The notes: generated by a model not told the origin, from the letters alone. 64,000 nucleotides of DNA from Glycomyces amatae (GCF_020991375.1 NZ_JAJLQZ010000006.1:62001-126000); one strand, 5' to 3'; shown: positions 49,807 through 58,892, numbered from the stretch's first letter. Made by a program: numbers and translations.

Positions 49807-49963
49807 GACGGTGTCCTCCTTGGGTTGGTGTGCATGCGCTGGTGCGGGCCGGGAAGGTTCCGGGACCGTGGAAATGGGCGGTGGCATCGAGGCGGCGCCG
49901 CCCTGTTCGCGGCTGCGGACGGTGGGCTGCCACGCTGGGCGGTGCATGGTGCGGCCGGGTCCG

Positions 49964-49995
49964 ACCGCCGGGCAGGCGAGCGCCTGCCCGGCGGT
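49964..49995 (-). terminator. Perfect 15-bp hairpin
   Basis: ACCGCCGGGCAGGCG and CGCCTGCCCGGCGGT are separated by only AG, 9 bases after the stop of the 50005-50967 gene. The very stable stem without a U-tract is typical of high-GC terminators. Confidence 0.78.
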
Positions 49996-50004
49996 ATTCG
50001 TGAC

Positions 50005-50967
50005 TTAGCGGTGGTCGCCGCGGATGGCCTCGGCCAGCTGCGTGTAGGCCAGGACCATGACCCAGTAGTCGGGATCGGCGGCCGCGACCGGGAGGATCTG
50101 CCAGTCCGGCCGGTCCTGCCCGAAGTCCCATTCGGCGGCGTGCAGGGTCTGGTCGCACAGTGCGATCAGGTGGGCCTGCGTGCCGCCATCCTCGGCCTCG
50201 AAGTGGACGACGGTGCCCACCCCGCGCAGGGTCGGGATCGTGGTCTGGGGGTCGACAGCCCATTCGGCGGCGAGTTCGCCGACGGCGTCGGCCACGCTCA
50301 TCCCCGACTCGACCTTCGCGCCGACCCGGGCGGTCAGATCGCTGGCGGTGAGCGCTTCCCACTGCTCATCGCGGTACACGATGACGAATACTGCGTTCGT
50401 GAGCGTCATGTTGCACTCGGCGATCAGGTCCTGAAGGCAGGTGCTCAGCGCCTGCTGCTCTTTGCTCACCAGGCGGTGGGTCTGATCGCACGCGGTGAGG
50501 ATGGCCTCGAGCAGCACGGCTAGGACCTTGTCTGTGGCGAGCGGCGAGCGGGCCACCTCAGGTGGGCTGAACACCTCCCACACCGGAGTGTCCGTGCCGG
50601 CCTCCCAGTTGATCTGGTGGCGCCAGGCGTCGTCGAAGACGGCGCTGACGCTGCCATAGCGGCCGTGGTCGTTGCTGTGGAGGTGGACCTCGGCGATGCC
50701 ACGCAAGTGCGGCAAGTCCTCGAACTCGGCATCGGCATCCCCGCCGGTCAGCTCCTCGTCCATCGCGAGTTCGATGTCGGCCTCCGTCGTCAATTTATCG
50801 ACCGCGACAGCGATGACCTGCGCGAACCGCGCGAGCGGCTGCCACACCGGGCCCGAGCCGGTATCGAAGCAGCCCAGGAGGGTCCAGCCGTCGCGGTCGA
50901 AGCTGAGCAAGTCGGCCATGGCCGCACGCAGGGCGGTGTTGCACGCCTCGTGGAAACCCCGGCTCAT
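50005..50967 (-). CDS. Unknown protein, 320 aa, with a region shared by its neighbour
   Basis: The ATG overlaps the previous stop (ATGA). No family recognised. The segment WRHQINWEAGTDTPVWEVFS matches VHQITWPHEQGTPVWEIKP in the next gene upstream, and both begin with an ...INTGLRQA/CNTALRAAM-like helix, so they are paralogues. Soluble and acidic. Confidence 0.65.
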   Translation of the reverse strand: MSRGFHEACNTALRAAMADLLSFDRDGWTLLGCFDTGSGPVWQPLARFAQVIAVAVDKLTTEADIELAMDEELTGGDADAEFEDLPHLRGIAEVHLHSNDHGRYGSVSAVFDDAWRHQINWEAGTDTPVWEVFSPPEVARSPLATDKVLAVLLEAILTACDQTHRLVSKEQQALSTCLQDLIAECNMTLTNAVFVIVYRDEQWEALTASDLTARVGAKVESGMSVADAVGELAAEWAVDPQTTIPTLRGVGTVVHFEAEDGGTQAHLIALCDQTLHAAEWDFGQDRPDWQILPVAAADPDYWVMVLAYTQLAEAIRGDHR

Positions 50968-51452
50968 CGCGCACCCCCCTCGTCGTTCGCGCCGGTGAGG
51001 GCGGTGAGGAGGTCGTGTGCGGCAGCAGCGTAGGCCGCGCAGTCGGCGTCGTCGACGTTTTCCGTCGGCTTGATCTCCCAGACCGGTGTGCCCTGCTCGT
51101 GGGGCCAGGTGATCTGGTGAACGTGGCCGTCGACCACGGCCAGCAGGATGGCGACGGTGCCGATCGTCCCGACCGGTGCGTGAGCGATCAAGCCGATCCC
51201 GATCAGGTGCGGTTCGGGCACGCTGGCGCTGGAGCGGATCTCGACGGCGAGCGCGCCGAGGGCGGCCGCGACGCCGAGCCCGGTCATGCGGTGTTCGCCG
51301 TAGGTGGCGGTGAGGTCGGCCATCGGGGCGATCTCGTACTTCTCTGGCAGGCCCCGGACGGCGATGATGCCGCCGGAGCCGGTGGGCATGCAGTCGGCGA
51401 GCGCTTGGCGCAGCCCCGTGTTGATCTGCTCGTGCACGTTGAGATCGAGCAT
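50964..51452 (-). CDS. Unknown protein, 162 aa, paralogue of its neighbour
   Basis: It begins MLDLNVHEQINTGLRQALAD at the ATG at 51452, one base after the upstream stop. VHQITWPHEQGTPVWEIKP links it to the 320-aa protein downstream. GIGLIAHAPVGTIGTVAILL is a buried beta-strand pair rather than a membrane helix. Function unknown. Confidence 0.65.
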   Translation of the reverse strand: MLDLNVHEQINTGLRQALADCMPTGSGGIIAVRGLPEKYEIAPMADLTATYGEHRMTGLGVAAALGALAVEIRSSASVPEPHLIGIGLIAHAPVGTIGTVAILLAVVDGHVHQITWPHEQGTPVWEIKPTENVDDADCAAYAAAAHDLLTALTGANDEGGAR

Positions 51453-51453
51453 G

Positions 51454-52512
51454 TCAGGCCACCTCCTCCGACTGGGGTCCTTCGCACGGCAGTACGGGGC
51501 TGCTGGCCGACGCCAGGCCGTGGCTCTCCTCGCCGGTGCGGGGCATGACCGCCTCCGCCGCCACGCCGGTCCACACCATTTCGGCCAGTACCTGCGCCGC
51601 GGGCTGCCGGGAGCGGTCGGCGTAGGCGACAGTGATCGCGGCGCAGGCCGCAGCGAGATCGCCGGTCCGCCACGCGGCGAGTCCGGCGAGGGTCGCGGCG
51701 AGGCTCTGCGCCTGGCCGCTGGTGTGCCGGACGATCTGGCACCACAGGCTGGTGCCGAGGCGGTCAGGCGCGGCGGTGAGGAGGCGATCGACGGCCGTCG
51801 CCACCAGATGCGGGGAGGCGGCGAGCGCGCAGCCGAGGTTGATCGCCTCCGCGACGGTGACCGGGTCGCCCGCATCGAGCGCAGCGAGCAGACTTGCCTC
51901 GTCCTCGATGCCCTGGATCGCCTGGTTCCCGTCCGGGGTGTGGCTGCGCAGGCGGGCGACGAGGCGCTCGGTCGCCAGGACCTCCTCGTCCTGCGTCCCG
52001 TCGACGCCGAGTGCGGCGAGGTCGAGTGCGCTGGCGCACTTCGCCTTCACCGCCAGAGCGGTCAGGTTGGACCAGAGCGGGTCGAGGTCGGGGACCGTGT
52101 GGAGCTGGTCGGGATCGGTCTGGTCGACGTGGTCGTCGATGAAGCCCCACTGGCGGCCGTCGGCGGTGAGGGCGATGGCCTTCCAGTGCTCGCTCCATTT
52201 CGGGGTCTCGAGGAAGTCGAGGAGCCCGGCCGCCGCGGCGGCGACGTTGGTCAGGTCGGCGCTGGAGCCGACCAGCCAGATCCCGGTGGCCGGGGCGGTG
52301 GCGAGCGCGGTCTCGAACCGGTCGCAGCCGACTTCGGTATAGAGGTCGGCGAGCGGCCAGATCGAGTAGTGGACCGGGCCCTTCGGCCCGGTCGCAATCG
52401 CGATGAGCTCTTCGGACGGCCGTCGGCCGAGCAGGATGGGGACGAGGCCGGCGACGGTCCCTGGTTCGAGGGAGGCGAAAGCACCCACTGACTTGTAAAC
52501 TGGCAGGTTCAC
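51454..52512 (-). CDS. DUF4192 family protein
   Basis: 352 residues from a GTG with AAAGGAAC upstream. The N-terminus LEPGTVAGLVPILLGRRPSE, then ELIAIATGPKGPVHYSIWP, is the DUF4192 signature. The middle WKAIALTADGRQWGFID and a C-terminal helical part (GLAAWRTGDLAAACAAITVA, YADRSRQPAAQVLAEMV) also fit. DUF4192 is frequent in actinobacteria and often encoded in mobile elements; its biochemical role is unknown. Confidence 0.82.
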   Translation of the reverse strand: MNLPVYKSVGAFASLEPGTVAGLVPILLGRRPSEELIAIATGPKGPVHYSIWPLADLYTEVGCDRFETALATAPATGIWLVGSSADLTNVAAAAAGLLDFLETPKWSEHWKAIALTADGRQWGFIDDHVDQTDPDQLHTVPDLDPLWSNLTALAVKAKCASALDLAALGVDGTQDEEVLATERLVARLRSHTPDGNQAIQGIEDEASLLAALDAGDPVTVAEAINLGCALAASPHLVATAVDRLLTAAPDRLGTSLWCQIVRHTSGQAQSLAATLAGLAAWRTGDLAAACAAITVAYADRSRQPAAQVLAEMVWTGVAAEAVMPRTGEESHGLASASSPVLPCEGPQSEEVA

Positions 52513-52538
52513 TGCACTTGTTCCTTTCGTGTGGTGGG

Positions 52539-52616
52539 TGCGGCCAAGCGAGATTGCAGTCAGAACTTGGCCGCACCGTTGATTGATCGGCGGGCGCCGC
52601 TTATGCGGCGTCCGCC
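52539..52616 (-). terminator. Two consecutive strong hairpins
   Basis: TGCGGCCAAG (52539-52548) pairs perfectly with CTTGGCCGCA (52566-52575). A second stem, CGGCGGGCGCCGC with GCGGCGTCCGCCG (52589-52616, one mismatch), overlaps the stop codon of the gene at 52601. Together they isolate that gene from the DUF4192 gene. Confidence 0.72.
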
Positions 52617-53062
52617 GTTCGCGTCACGTCCGTGGTGAACCCCCGGTACGGGTGGAGCGTGAGGCGGACGTAGTGGTTGTGGGCCCGGTACAGGGCCGTG
52701 GGCGAGAGCCATTCGTTCCCGCGCCAGTACGCAGCGATCGGAGCGAGGCCGATGGCGATGTGCGCTTGCCCGGCGATATCGGGCCGGAACACCAAGCCGA
52801 TGCCCAGGTCGATCTCCTCACCTTGTTCCGGCAGAGTCGGCGCCAGTTGCCGGACCGGGTCCGGCGCGATCACGGCCTCGCATACCACAAGGACCGTGGC
52901 GCTCAGGCGCGCCAGCGCTTCGATTGGCACGTCCGGGAAGGTGGCGTACTGGTCGGTGCCGACTTTGAGTGAGACGGACCCGAACCGTCCGAGCCGCTGC
53001 TCTTCGGGCGGCCAGGTGAGCACGCCTTCCCCGAGCACGAGCGGACCTGTGAAGTCACGCAT
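52601..53062 (-). CDS. Unknown protein, 153 aa, conjugative-module accessory family
   Basis: From the ATG at 53062, overlapping the previous gene by 8 bases. It begins MRDFTGPLVLGEGVLTWPPE and contains RFGSVSLKVGTDQYATFPDV and GLVFRPDIAGQAHIAIGLAP. The near-terminal YVRLTLHPYRGF recalls VRLELHG and VRLEVHV in the next genes, so it may belong to the same tandem family. No known domain. Confidence 0.65.
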   Translation of the reverse strand: MRDFTGPLVLGEGVLTWPPEEQRLGRFGSVSLKVGTDQYATFPDVPIEALARLSATVLVVCEAVIAPDPVRQLAPTLPEQGEEIDLGIGLVFRPDIAGQAHIAIGLAPIAAYWRGNEWLSPTALYRAHNHYVRLTLHPYRGFTTDVTRTADAA

Positions 53063-53537
53063 CCCCGTTCCCCGCTCGGTCCTCGGCTCCAGTGGCGACG
53101 AACCGGGGCTGCTTGCAGGCGCAGCCGGGGCCGTGGAGTTCGAGCCGCACCATGGCACCAAGCAGGTGCTCGGTTTCAGGTCGCAGTTCGCACGGACCGG
53201 TCCCGTCGCTGGGGGCGCAGCCGACGAGGTCGGCCGGGCCTTTCCGCCCGGGGATCGGGGTGTTGGCCCCGACGCCGCCCGCGGCCAGCACCACCGATGT
53301 TCGGTTCCCGGCGCAGGCGGCCAACGGCATGCCCTCGGCATCGAAGCTGGGAGTCTCGGTGAGGACGGCGATGAGCTGACCGGTCTCGCCGACTGGAACG
53401 GCGGCGAGGATGCGGCGCTGGCCGGTGATCGGGGAGACGACCCCGACCATGCCGCTCAGGTGGTCGTCGGTGCCCGGCAGATGCGGGTGGTATGCGATGA
53501 GGCGCCCTTCGGCGAGGACGCGATTGGTCACTGACAT
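53055..53537 (-). CDS. Unknown protein, 160 aa, with CxC end motif
   Basis: AAAAGGAG precedes the ATG at 53537. The C-terminal MVRLELHGPGCACKQPRFVA resembles VRLEVHVAWPACTCGALTAP in the 54002-54445 protein, so the two are paralogues. Cysteines at GCAPSDGTGPCE and GCACK could bind metal. Function unknown. Confidence 0.65.
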   Translation of the reverse strand: MSVTNRVLAEGRLIAYHPHLPGTDDHLSGMVGVVSPITGQRRILAAVPVGETGQLIAVLTETPSFDAEGMPLAACAGNRTSVVLAAGGVGANTPIPGRKGPADLVGCAPSDGTGPCELRPETEHLLGAMVRLELHGPGCACKQPRFVATGAEDRAGNGDA

Positions 53538-53570
53538 GGTGATACTCCTTTTCGGACTTGAAGAGAGCGG

Positions 53571-54005
53571 TCAGTCATGCTGGCCGCTGGCTGATGGGAG
53601 GCGTCGGATCTCGAGCCGGACCGGTTTTCCCTCCACGGCATCGAGCCCGGCCTCATCCAGCCACGTCCCATCGCGGTGAGGTTCGGGCTGGACGGTGGCC
53701 GCGTCGGTGGGTGTGTCACCGCTGCTCGCGAAGACGCAGACGCGCCCGGCGGCGAGTTCGTGGTCGGTTTCGATGGTGTTGCGGCGCACAAGTGTGTGAC
53801 CGCGCCGTGGCCGGGGCTTGCTAACCCGGTGGTGGAGGTGGACGGCGACCAGGGCGATCGGCTCGTCGGGCAGTCCCGAGGAGCGCAGTGGCAGTGGCCC
53901 GCCTACGGCGAAGAGCCGGACGGCCAGGACCGGTCCGTTGGCAGTCCGTATCGCGAAGCGCCGCAAGATTCCTTCGCCGAGTGTGATGGTGATCGGCTCG
54001 GTCAT
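53571..54005 (-). CDS. Unknown protein, 144 aa, tandem family member
   Basis: The ATG at 54005 overlaps the previous stop. It begins MTEPITITLGEGILRRFAIR, comparable to the TGPLVLGEGVL start of the 153-aa protein, and ends GKPVRLEIRRLPSASGQHD, keeping the VRLE strand but lacking the CxC tail of its paralogues. Function unknown. Confidence 0.62.
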   Translation of the reverse strand: MTEPITITLGEGILRRFAIRTANGPVLAVRLFAVGGPLPLRSSGLPDEPIALVAVHLHHRVSKPRPRRGHTLVRRNTIETDHELAAGRVCVFASSGDTPTDAATVQPEPHRDGTWLDEAGLDAVEGKPVRLEIRRLPSASGQHD

Positions 54006-54445
54006 GGCGCCGCCATCCGGGTGACGTTGCCCGGTGCGGTCAGGGCGCCACACGTGCACGCCGGCCAGGCCACGTGGACCTCCAGTCGCACCCGTCGGCC
54101 CAGCAGGCGGCCGGCGGTGGGCGGGAAGAGCCAGTCGGTCAGGCGGCCGTTCGCCGGTCGTACGCCGACGCCGGTCGCTCTGCGGCCCTTGACGCTCGCA
54201 ATCGTGGTGAAGGCCGCGCCCACGCCGAGCAGCTCCCGCTTGACCGGCAACGTGATGCTGTCGGTGTCAGGGAGCGGCGTCGCCGTCAGGGCAACGGCCC
54301 GTCCGGCGGTGATGTCGCGCAGCGGGATCGGGATGCCGTCGGCGTCAGTCAGACAGACTGTGCCCCACCGGCCCGAGTCGCGTTCGGCCTCGGGCACGGC
54401 CAAGAAGCCGTCCCCGACCGCATGCAGCGTCGCATGGTCATCCAT
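54002..54445 (-). CDS. Unknown protein, 147 aa, with CxC end motif
   Basis: AAAGGAG precedes the ATG at 54445. The middle reads GRWGTVCLTDADGIPIPLRD and the end VRLEVHVAWPACTCGALTAP, shared with the 53055-53537 protein. It is followed immediately by another family member. Function unknown. Confidence 0.65.
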   Translation of the reverse strand: MDDHATLHAVGDGFLAVPEAERDSGRWGTVCLTDADGIPIPLRDITAGRAVALTATPLPDTDSITLPVKRELLGVGAAFTTIASVKGRRATGVGVRPANGRLTDWLFPPTAGRLLGRRVRLEVHVAWPACTCGALTAPGNVTRMAAP

Positions 54446-54470
54446 GCAGGACTCCTTTCGTATGGGTCAG

Positions 54471-54520
54471 GGCGGTGCCGCCGCGCAGCCCGAGGACCGG
54501 GAAGGCGCGGCGGCACCGCC
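54471..54520 (-). terminator. Perfect 16-bp hairpin
   Basis: GGCGGTGCCGCCGCGC (54471-54486) pairs perfectly with GCGCGGCGGCACCGCC (54505-54520) around an 18-base loop. It lies 13 bases after the stop of the 425-aa gene. Confidence 0.8.
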
Positions 54521-54533
54521 GAGTGGGGTGGGA

Positions 54534-55811
54534 TCAGGTCAGGTTGCGGATCCGGAAGCTGATCGGCGTGACCCCTTCCTCGAGGACCAGCAGCGGGCGC
54601 TGGTCCTCGTCGGTCGGGTCGGGCCTGCTGAACTGGTCCTCCATCAGTTGACGGAGGGCCCCGTAGCTGGTGTCGGACACCAGGTCGCCGTGTTCCCGGC
54701 GCAGTTCCCGCTTCAGCTGCCCGACGGCGATCACCTCGCCGGCGTTCTCGGGCCGTCGCAGCCACTCCTCGGCGAGTCGCTTGAGCCCGCCGGGGGCGAG
54801 CTTGCGGGACCCGTCGGCTCGCAGGTTGCCGCCGCGCTTGCGCGGGCGACTGATCCCGGCGATGGGCCTGACGTGGTGACAGGTCGGGCAGGTGACCTGG
54901 TCGGGAGCGGCGTGCATCGGGACCGCGCGGGCCAGGTTCATGAACTCGCCCGGCTCCATGCCCTCCCGTCGCTGCCAGGTGCAGTCCGCCTCGTCGGGCG
55001 CGAACGGCTTCGAGCAGTCCGCGAGCTCGCTGGCGGCCAGCGCGCGGAGTGCGGTGAGCACCTCGCGGGTGCCCATCGGCATGTAGGCGGCCTCGGCGAC
55101 CTGCCTGGTGGTCAGCGGCATTGCCGCTTCGGCCAGGACGCGGGCCATGAGCATGACCATCGGGTCGTGCTCGAGCACGACCGGCTGGATCGCCACTCCC
55201 TCCGCATCGGTCGGCTCCTCCTCGGACTCCTCCGCGTCGGCCGCGTCACCGGTCTCGGAGTCGCCCTGGTCGTCGCTGTCGGGCGCGGTGGCCGCCTCGG
55301 TGCCGCTCTCGCCTGCGGAGCCGTCACCCTCGGGGTCGGGTTCGGGTTCGGCGGCCGTCTGGGCCGCTGCTTCCTCGCTCCCCTCCTTCGGACCTGCCGG
55401 GGCGTCCGCTTCGCCCTCGGCCTCCTCCGGTGTGGTCGACGCCGGGGACGCGGCTGTCTCGGAGTCAGGCTCGGCGGTGCCACCGGTCGGTTCGGCCGTC
55501 TGCTCCTCCGCACTCTCCGGTTCGGTGACCCCATCGCCGTCCGCTGCGGTGCGCTCCTCGGTGGCGATCGCGGCGTCCTCGTGCGGCGACTCGAACTCAG
55601 CTTCGGGGTGCTGGGCCCAGCGCCACCGGTCGGGGCCATCGGCGTCGTCGACCACGACGGCCCCGGAGTCGACCAGGGTCGCCAGGACCCGCCCGGTCAT
55701 CTGCGGGGAGAGTCCCGTCGCGGTTTTGATCGCTTCGAGGTCGTGGAAGCCGGGCTCCGCATAGAGGAGCTGGCCGATCTTCTCCATCGCTTGTTGGGTT
55801 TTCGATGCCAT
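54534..55811 (-). CDS. Winged-helix protein with long acidic linker and Cys/His motif
   Basis: 425 residues; AAAGGA precedes the ATG. Residues 1-65 look like a winged helix (MEKIGQLLYAEPGFHDLEAI, LSPQMTGRVLATLVDSGAVV). Residues 75-200 are a highly acidic Glu/Asp/Ala/Thr linker. A second winged helix follows (ARVLAEAAMPLTTRQVAEAA, VLTALRALAASEL). CPTCHHVRPI may bind zinc, and the basic end LAEEWLRRPENAGEVIAVGQ leads to another helical domain. It is probably a DNA-binding regulator of the element. Confidence 0.7.
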   Translation of the reverse strand: MASKTQQAMEKIGQLLYAEPGFHDLEAIKTATGLSPQMTGRVLATLVDSGAVVVDDADGPDRWRWAQHPEAEFESPHEDAAIATEERTAADGDGVTEPESAEEQTAEPTGGTAEPDSETAASPASTTPEEAEGEADAPAGPKEGSEEAAAQTAAEPEPDPEGDGSAGESGTEAATAPDSDDQGDSETGDAADAEESEEEPTDAEGVAIQPVVLEHDPMVMLMARVLAEAAMPLTTRQVAEAAYMPMGTREVLTALRALAASELADCSKPFAPDEADCTWQRREGMEPGEFMNLARAVPMHAAPDQVTCPTCHHVRPIAGISRPRKRGGNLRADGSRKLAPGGLKRLAEEWLRRPENAGEVIAVGQLKRELRREHGDLVSDTSYGALRQLMEDQFSRPDPTDEDQRPLLVLEEGVTPISFRIRNLT

Positions 55812-56153
55812 CTTGCTGTCCTTTCAGGATTCGTTTGGCATGCAGCATGATGGCTCGACTTTGGGGAGAAGTCGAGCCTTGATCAGTGGCGCTACCTGCG
55901 CACTCGCGTCGGTAGCGGTATTCGGTTCGCTGGTTTCGGTGCAGTGCCTCCTTTCGTATCGGCGCCCGGGAGAGGGGCACCCCCATCTGTGCCCCTCCGT
56001 GGCGCGGTTTCAGTTCGGCTATGCCCGCTGCGACTCGCCGCCCGGCGGGCGGCACTCATGTGGTGCCAGGCCCGGATGGATGACGGCCGGACTTCGGCGT
56101 TCGGCCAAGCCGGCGGCAGTGGCCCCGCGCGGGGACCGCTGCGATCCCTGGGG
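55812..56153. other. Intergenic region with two hairpins, 342 bp
   Basis: GGCTCGACTT/AAGTCGAGCC (55852-55878) and GAGGGGCAC/GTGCCCCTC (55972-55997) are perfect stems. The rest should hold the promoter of the 425-aa gene. No gene could be supported; a short minus-strand frame spanning it enters the downstream gene out of frame. Confidence 0.5.
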
Positions 56154-57191
56154 TCAGCGGGCGTGGGGGTTGGTGCAGACGCCGGAGGCCAGGAGGGCGG
56201 CCCACAGCTGCAAGGCCACGCCCGCCAGGGCCTCGACGGTGTTCTCCTCCATCCGCAGCCGCAAGTCTTCGCAGTCGGGACCGCACCGCCTCGCCCAGGT
56301 GCAGCCGCAGGCGAGGATCACTTCGTCGGGATCGGCGGGCCGGTAGACGGCCACCGCCTCGTCCGAGGCGAAGGTGAAGCCGTGGCCGATCTCGGTCGCG
56401 ACCTTGACCTTGCCCTCGGGTATGGCGGTGAGCCGGTCGATGGGGTCGTACGGGTTGAGGAAGGCGTCCCCCAGCCGCAACTCGGCAGCCGTGACCGCGA
56501 CGAGGCGATCAGTCAGTCCTTCCCTGACCTCGGTCAAGAAGCGGCGGAGGTGATCGATCACCGCCGCCGCGTCGGCGCCGGTCGGTGCCCAGTCCGCATC
56601 GGGCGCAGCGACCTCGCGCCGGCCCGGCGGGAGTGCGCCGAGCGCGGCGAACACGGCACCGAACGCCTCACGCAGGTCGACGGTGTGCTCGTTGAACGGG
56701 ATGCGGGCGACGATCGGCCAGCATTTCGGGCGGTTGGGATGCCACCAGACGGTGTAGTGCTGGTCGTCGACGACCGCCTCGACGGCCCATGCCTGCGGGG
56801 CGCCGTCCTTGGCGGGGAAGTGCCGCCCGATGACCAGGCCGCACAGCCCCGTCGCGGCGACGTTCGTTGCGACCGCTCCTGCGAGCGGGGCGATCGCCTG
56901 CATGATGGTCGTGAAGTCGACCGGTCGGGCCAGCTCGGCGGCGGCATGCGCGGTGAACTCCGGCAGCGCCACGATCTGGGTTGCCGTGCCCGTGTCGTAG
57001 ATGCCGAAGACGCCGTTCTGGTTCGTCTCGGCCATGGCCAGCAGCGTCAACCGCAGGTGCTCGTACCCCTCAGGATGGGTCAGCCGCTCGCACGTCGCGA
57101 CCGATGCCTCGTTGTACTCCGCGGCGGCCGGCGGTGCGCCGGTGTCGGAGCGGGAGGGTCCGGTGTTGTTGTCGGTCGTGGTCGGTTCCAC
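56154..57191 (-). CDS. Unknown protein, 345 aa, conjugative-module accessory
   Basis: A GTG at 57191 with AAGGAG upstream. No family recognised. The C-terminal ILACGCTWARRCGPDCEDLR is cysteine-rich and may bind metal. HYTVWWHPNRPKCWPIVARI and FEEVREGLT-like helices are typical of soluble proteins. The protein is acidic. Confidence 0.65.
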   Translation of the reverse strand: MEPTTTDNNTGPSRSDTGAPPAAAEYNEASVATCERLTHPEGYEHLRLTLLAMAETNQNGVFGIYDTGTATQIVALPEFTAHAAAELARPVDFTTIMQAIAPLAGAVATNVAATGLCGLVIGRHFPAKDGAPQAWAVEAVVDDQHYTVWWHPNRPKCWPIVARIPFNEHTVDLREAFGAVFAALGALPPGRREVAAPDADWAPTGADAAAVIDHLRRFLTEVREGLTDRLVAVTAAELRLGDAFLNPYDPIDRLTAIPEGKVKVATEIGHGFTFASDEAVAVYRPADPDEVILACGCTWARRCGPDCEDLRLRMEENTVEALAGVALQLWAALLASGVCTNPHAR

Positions 57192-57335
57192 GGTTCGACT
57201 CCTTTCTGGTTGGCTCGCAGCAGCGTCTGCGCGGGAAGGTCGGCGTGCCGGTCGGAGAGGACCGGCGTGCCGGGTGGCGGCAGGGAAACGGGCAGGGACC
57301 GCGGCGTGCGGCCCCTGCTGGTTTCGGATCGGTGG

Positions 57336-57740
57336 TTAGGCGTCCTCGATGACGGTGCGGGCCTGGAACAGCAGGTCGCCCACCGCGCCGCGGGCCTCGT
57401 GCCGTTCGGCGACGGCCTGCTGGACGGCTCCGTTGAGGCGGCTCACCCGGGAGGGGTGGAGGTAGCCGCAGTTCGCCAGGGCCGTTTCGGCTTCGATGAC
57501 CTGGCGGACCTGTGCCTCGGGGATCACCTCGATGACCTTGCCGACGCGGTAGACCTTGAGGGTTGCGGTAGCGAGGGCGTCGGTGAACTGGAGGTGTGCG
57601 GCGGCGGCCATCAGTTCGGTGGGCAGGTACCCGTCGAGCACGGGCAGGGCCGCGAGGAGGGCGTCCCAGTTGGTCTCGCAGATGGTCGCGGCCATCCGGC
57701 CGGCATGCGGCCACGCCACCTGGTTGAGGGTGTCGGTCAT
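57336..57740 (-). CDS. Unknown protein, 134 aa
   Basis: AAAGGAA precedes the ATG at 57740. It is all-helical (MTDTLNQVAWPHAGRMAATI, AHLQFTDALATATLKVYRVG, RLNGAVQQAVAERHEARGAV). No family recognised. It ends 144 bases before the start of the 345-aa gene; the gap between (57192-57335) contains a short stem GCCGGTC/GACCGGC. Confidence 0.62.
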   Translation of the reverse strand: MTDTLNQVAWPHAGRMAATICETNWDALLAALPVLDGYLPTELMAAAAHLQFTDALATATLKVYRVGKVIEVIPEAQVRQVIEAETALANCGYLHPSRVSRLNGAVQQAVAERHEARGAVGDLLFQARTVIEDA

Positions 57741-57774
57741 GGTCTCGTTCCTTTCGATCGGAGGGAAACAGGAA

Positions 57775-57802
57775 GCGGCGCACCCGACCGGGTGCGCCGC
57801 TG
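57775..57802 (-). terminator. Perfect 12-bp hairpin
   Basis: AGCGGCGCACCC and GGGTGCGCCGCT with a GACC loop, between the genes at 57827 and 57740. It is probably a terminator for the upstream gene. Confidence 0.75.
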
Positions 57803-57826
57803 CAGAGCGTTGGAGGACTGGGCGCT

Positions 57827-58405
57827 TCAGCACGGGCCGTTCCAAGGCACGGCGCTGCGGGATCGGCTGGCGGGCGCGGTGAGGGACTCGGGGAGGGCCG
57901 GCGGCCAACCGGTGGCGGCGGCGCGGAACCGCTCGAGTGGCTCGAACAGCTCCTGCCGGTCCCACCACAGGGGGTCGCCCACCTCGCACTGGCCGACCGC
58001 GGCGCCGTGGCGGTGGAGTTCGACGGCGATCGCCGCCTTGCCCGTGGCCATCCAGGCATGCACGTTCGCGTCCTCCCTCGGGCCCGGCCGCGCCGCGGCG
58101 GCGACGCCGACACCGGCCAGGAGGCAGGGGCGTCCGGGCCGCTCGGTGACCAGGTCGAACACGAGGCCGTCGACGTCGAGCGCGAACTCAACCCACGGGG
58201 CCGGGATCGGCGCGTCCGGCCGCGCATCGTCCTCGTCGTAGGTGGCCGCGTCGAGGCAGTCCGAGGCGGCGAACAGTGCGGAGACGGTGAGGCTGCCGTC
58301 GGGCTCCTGCCAGCAGGCGAAGATCCAGCGGGAGCCGCTGTAGAGGCTGTCGGGGGCCGCTGCAGCCCAGATGCGCAGGGCGGTGGTGAGGTGGTCGTGG
58401 TTCAC
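57827..58405 (-). CDS. Unknown protein, 192 aa
   Basis: A GTG at 58405 with AAAGGAAC upstream. It begins MNHDHLTTALRIWAAAAPDS and contains RWIFACWQEPDGSLTVSALF, VEFALDVDGLVFDLVTERPG and a final Arg/Ser/Pro-rich tail. No family recognised. It sits between two strong hairpins, so it may be regulated as one unit. Confidence 0.62.
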   Translation of the reverse strand: MNHDHLTTALRIWAAAAPDSLYSGSRWIFACWQEPDGSLTVSALFAASDCLDAATYDEDDARPDAPIPAPWVEFALDVDGLVFDLVTERPGRPCLLAGVGVAAAARPGPREDANVHAWMATGKAAIAVELHRHGAAVGQCEVGDPLWWDRQELFEPLERFRAAATGWPPALPESLTAPASRSRSAVPWNGPC

Positions 58406-58447
58406 GGTTCGTTCCTTTCGTTCGGCTGTTGGAGCAGGGCATGGAAA

Positions 58448-58474
58448 AAGGGGCGCAGCAGCGCTGCGCCCCTT
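58448..58474 (-). terminator. Intrinsic terminator with U-tract
   Basis: AAGGGGCGCAGC and GCTGCGCCCCTT form a perfect 12-bp stem. On the minus strand CCCCTTTTTCC follows, so this is a good factor-independent terminator 25 bases after the 58500-58892 gene. Confidence 0.85.
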
Positions 58475-58499
58475 GGGGAGGATCGGAGTTGGACGGTTT

Positions 58500-58892
58500 C
58501 TAGGTCTTCGGGTCGGTCTCTTCGACCTTGATCGGGTCGGTGTCGCCGATGGTCACGCGGTACTGTTCGCCGGACTCGCCCCATCCGTCGAAGCCGCCGG
58601 AGAACCGGCGGTGCCGGCCCTCGTCGTGGCTCAAGAGCAGCGTGAAGTGGACGAAGTGCTCCAGCGCGCCGTGCATCGCGCTGGGGCTGCAGCCGTAGGG
58701 CTCGGGTTCGACCGCGATGACGGTGCTGCGGTCCTCGGATAGGACGGGCATGATGATCGGGCTGACGATCTTGCGCACGCCCGGTGCGATGGCCCCGTAG
58801 TTGGGGTGCGGGTCGAGCAGGCGCTGCCACGTTCCCGCGTCCATCGGCGGGTCGATCGCGATGCGCCCCTCGTAACTGGCGGTGTATCCCAT
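58500..58892 (-). CDS. Unknown protein, 130 aa (possibly DUF6205-like)
   Basis: GGGAGGA lies about 10 bases before the ATG at 58892; a GTG at 58901 is too close to that site. MGYTASYEGRIAIDPPMDAG and the later SEDRSTVIAVEPEPYGCSP, FSGGFDGWGESGEQYRVTIG resemble the small DUF6205-type proteins of actinobacteria, where a conserved GYxxxYEGxIxIxPP start occurs. That assignment is tentative. Function unknown. Confidence 0.65.
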   Translation of the reverse strand: MGYTASYEGRIAIDPPMDAGTWQRLLDPHPNYGAIAPGVRKIVSPIIMPVLSEDRSTVIAVEPEPYGCSPSAMHGALEHFVHFTLLLSHDEGRHRRFSGGFDGWGESGEQYRVTIGDTDPIKVEETDPKT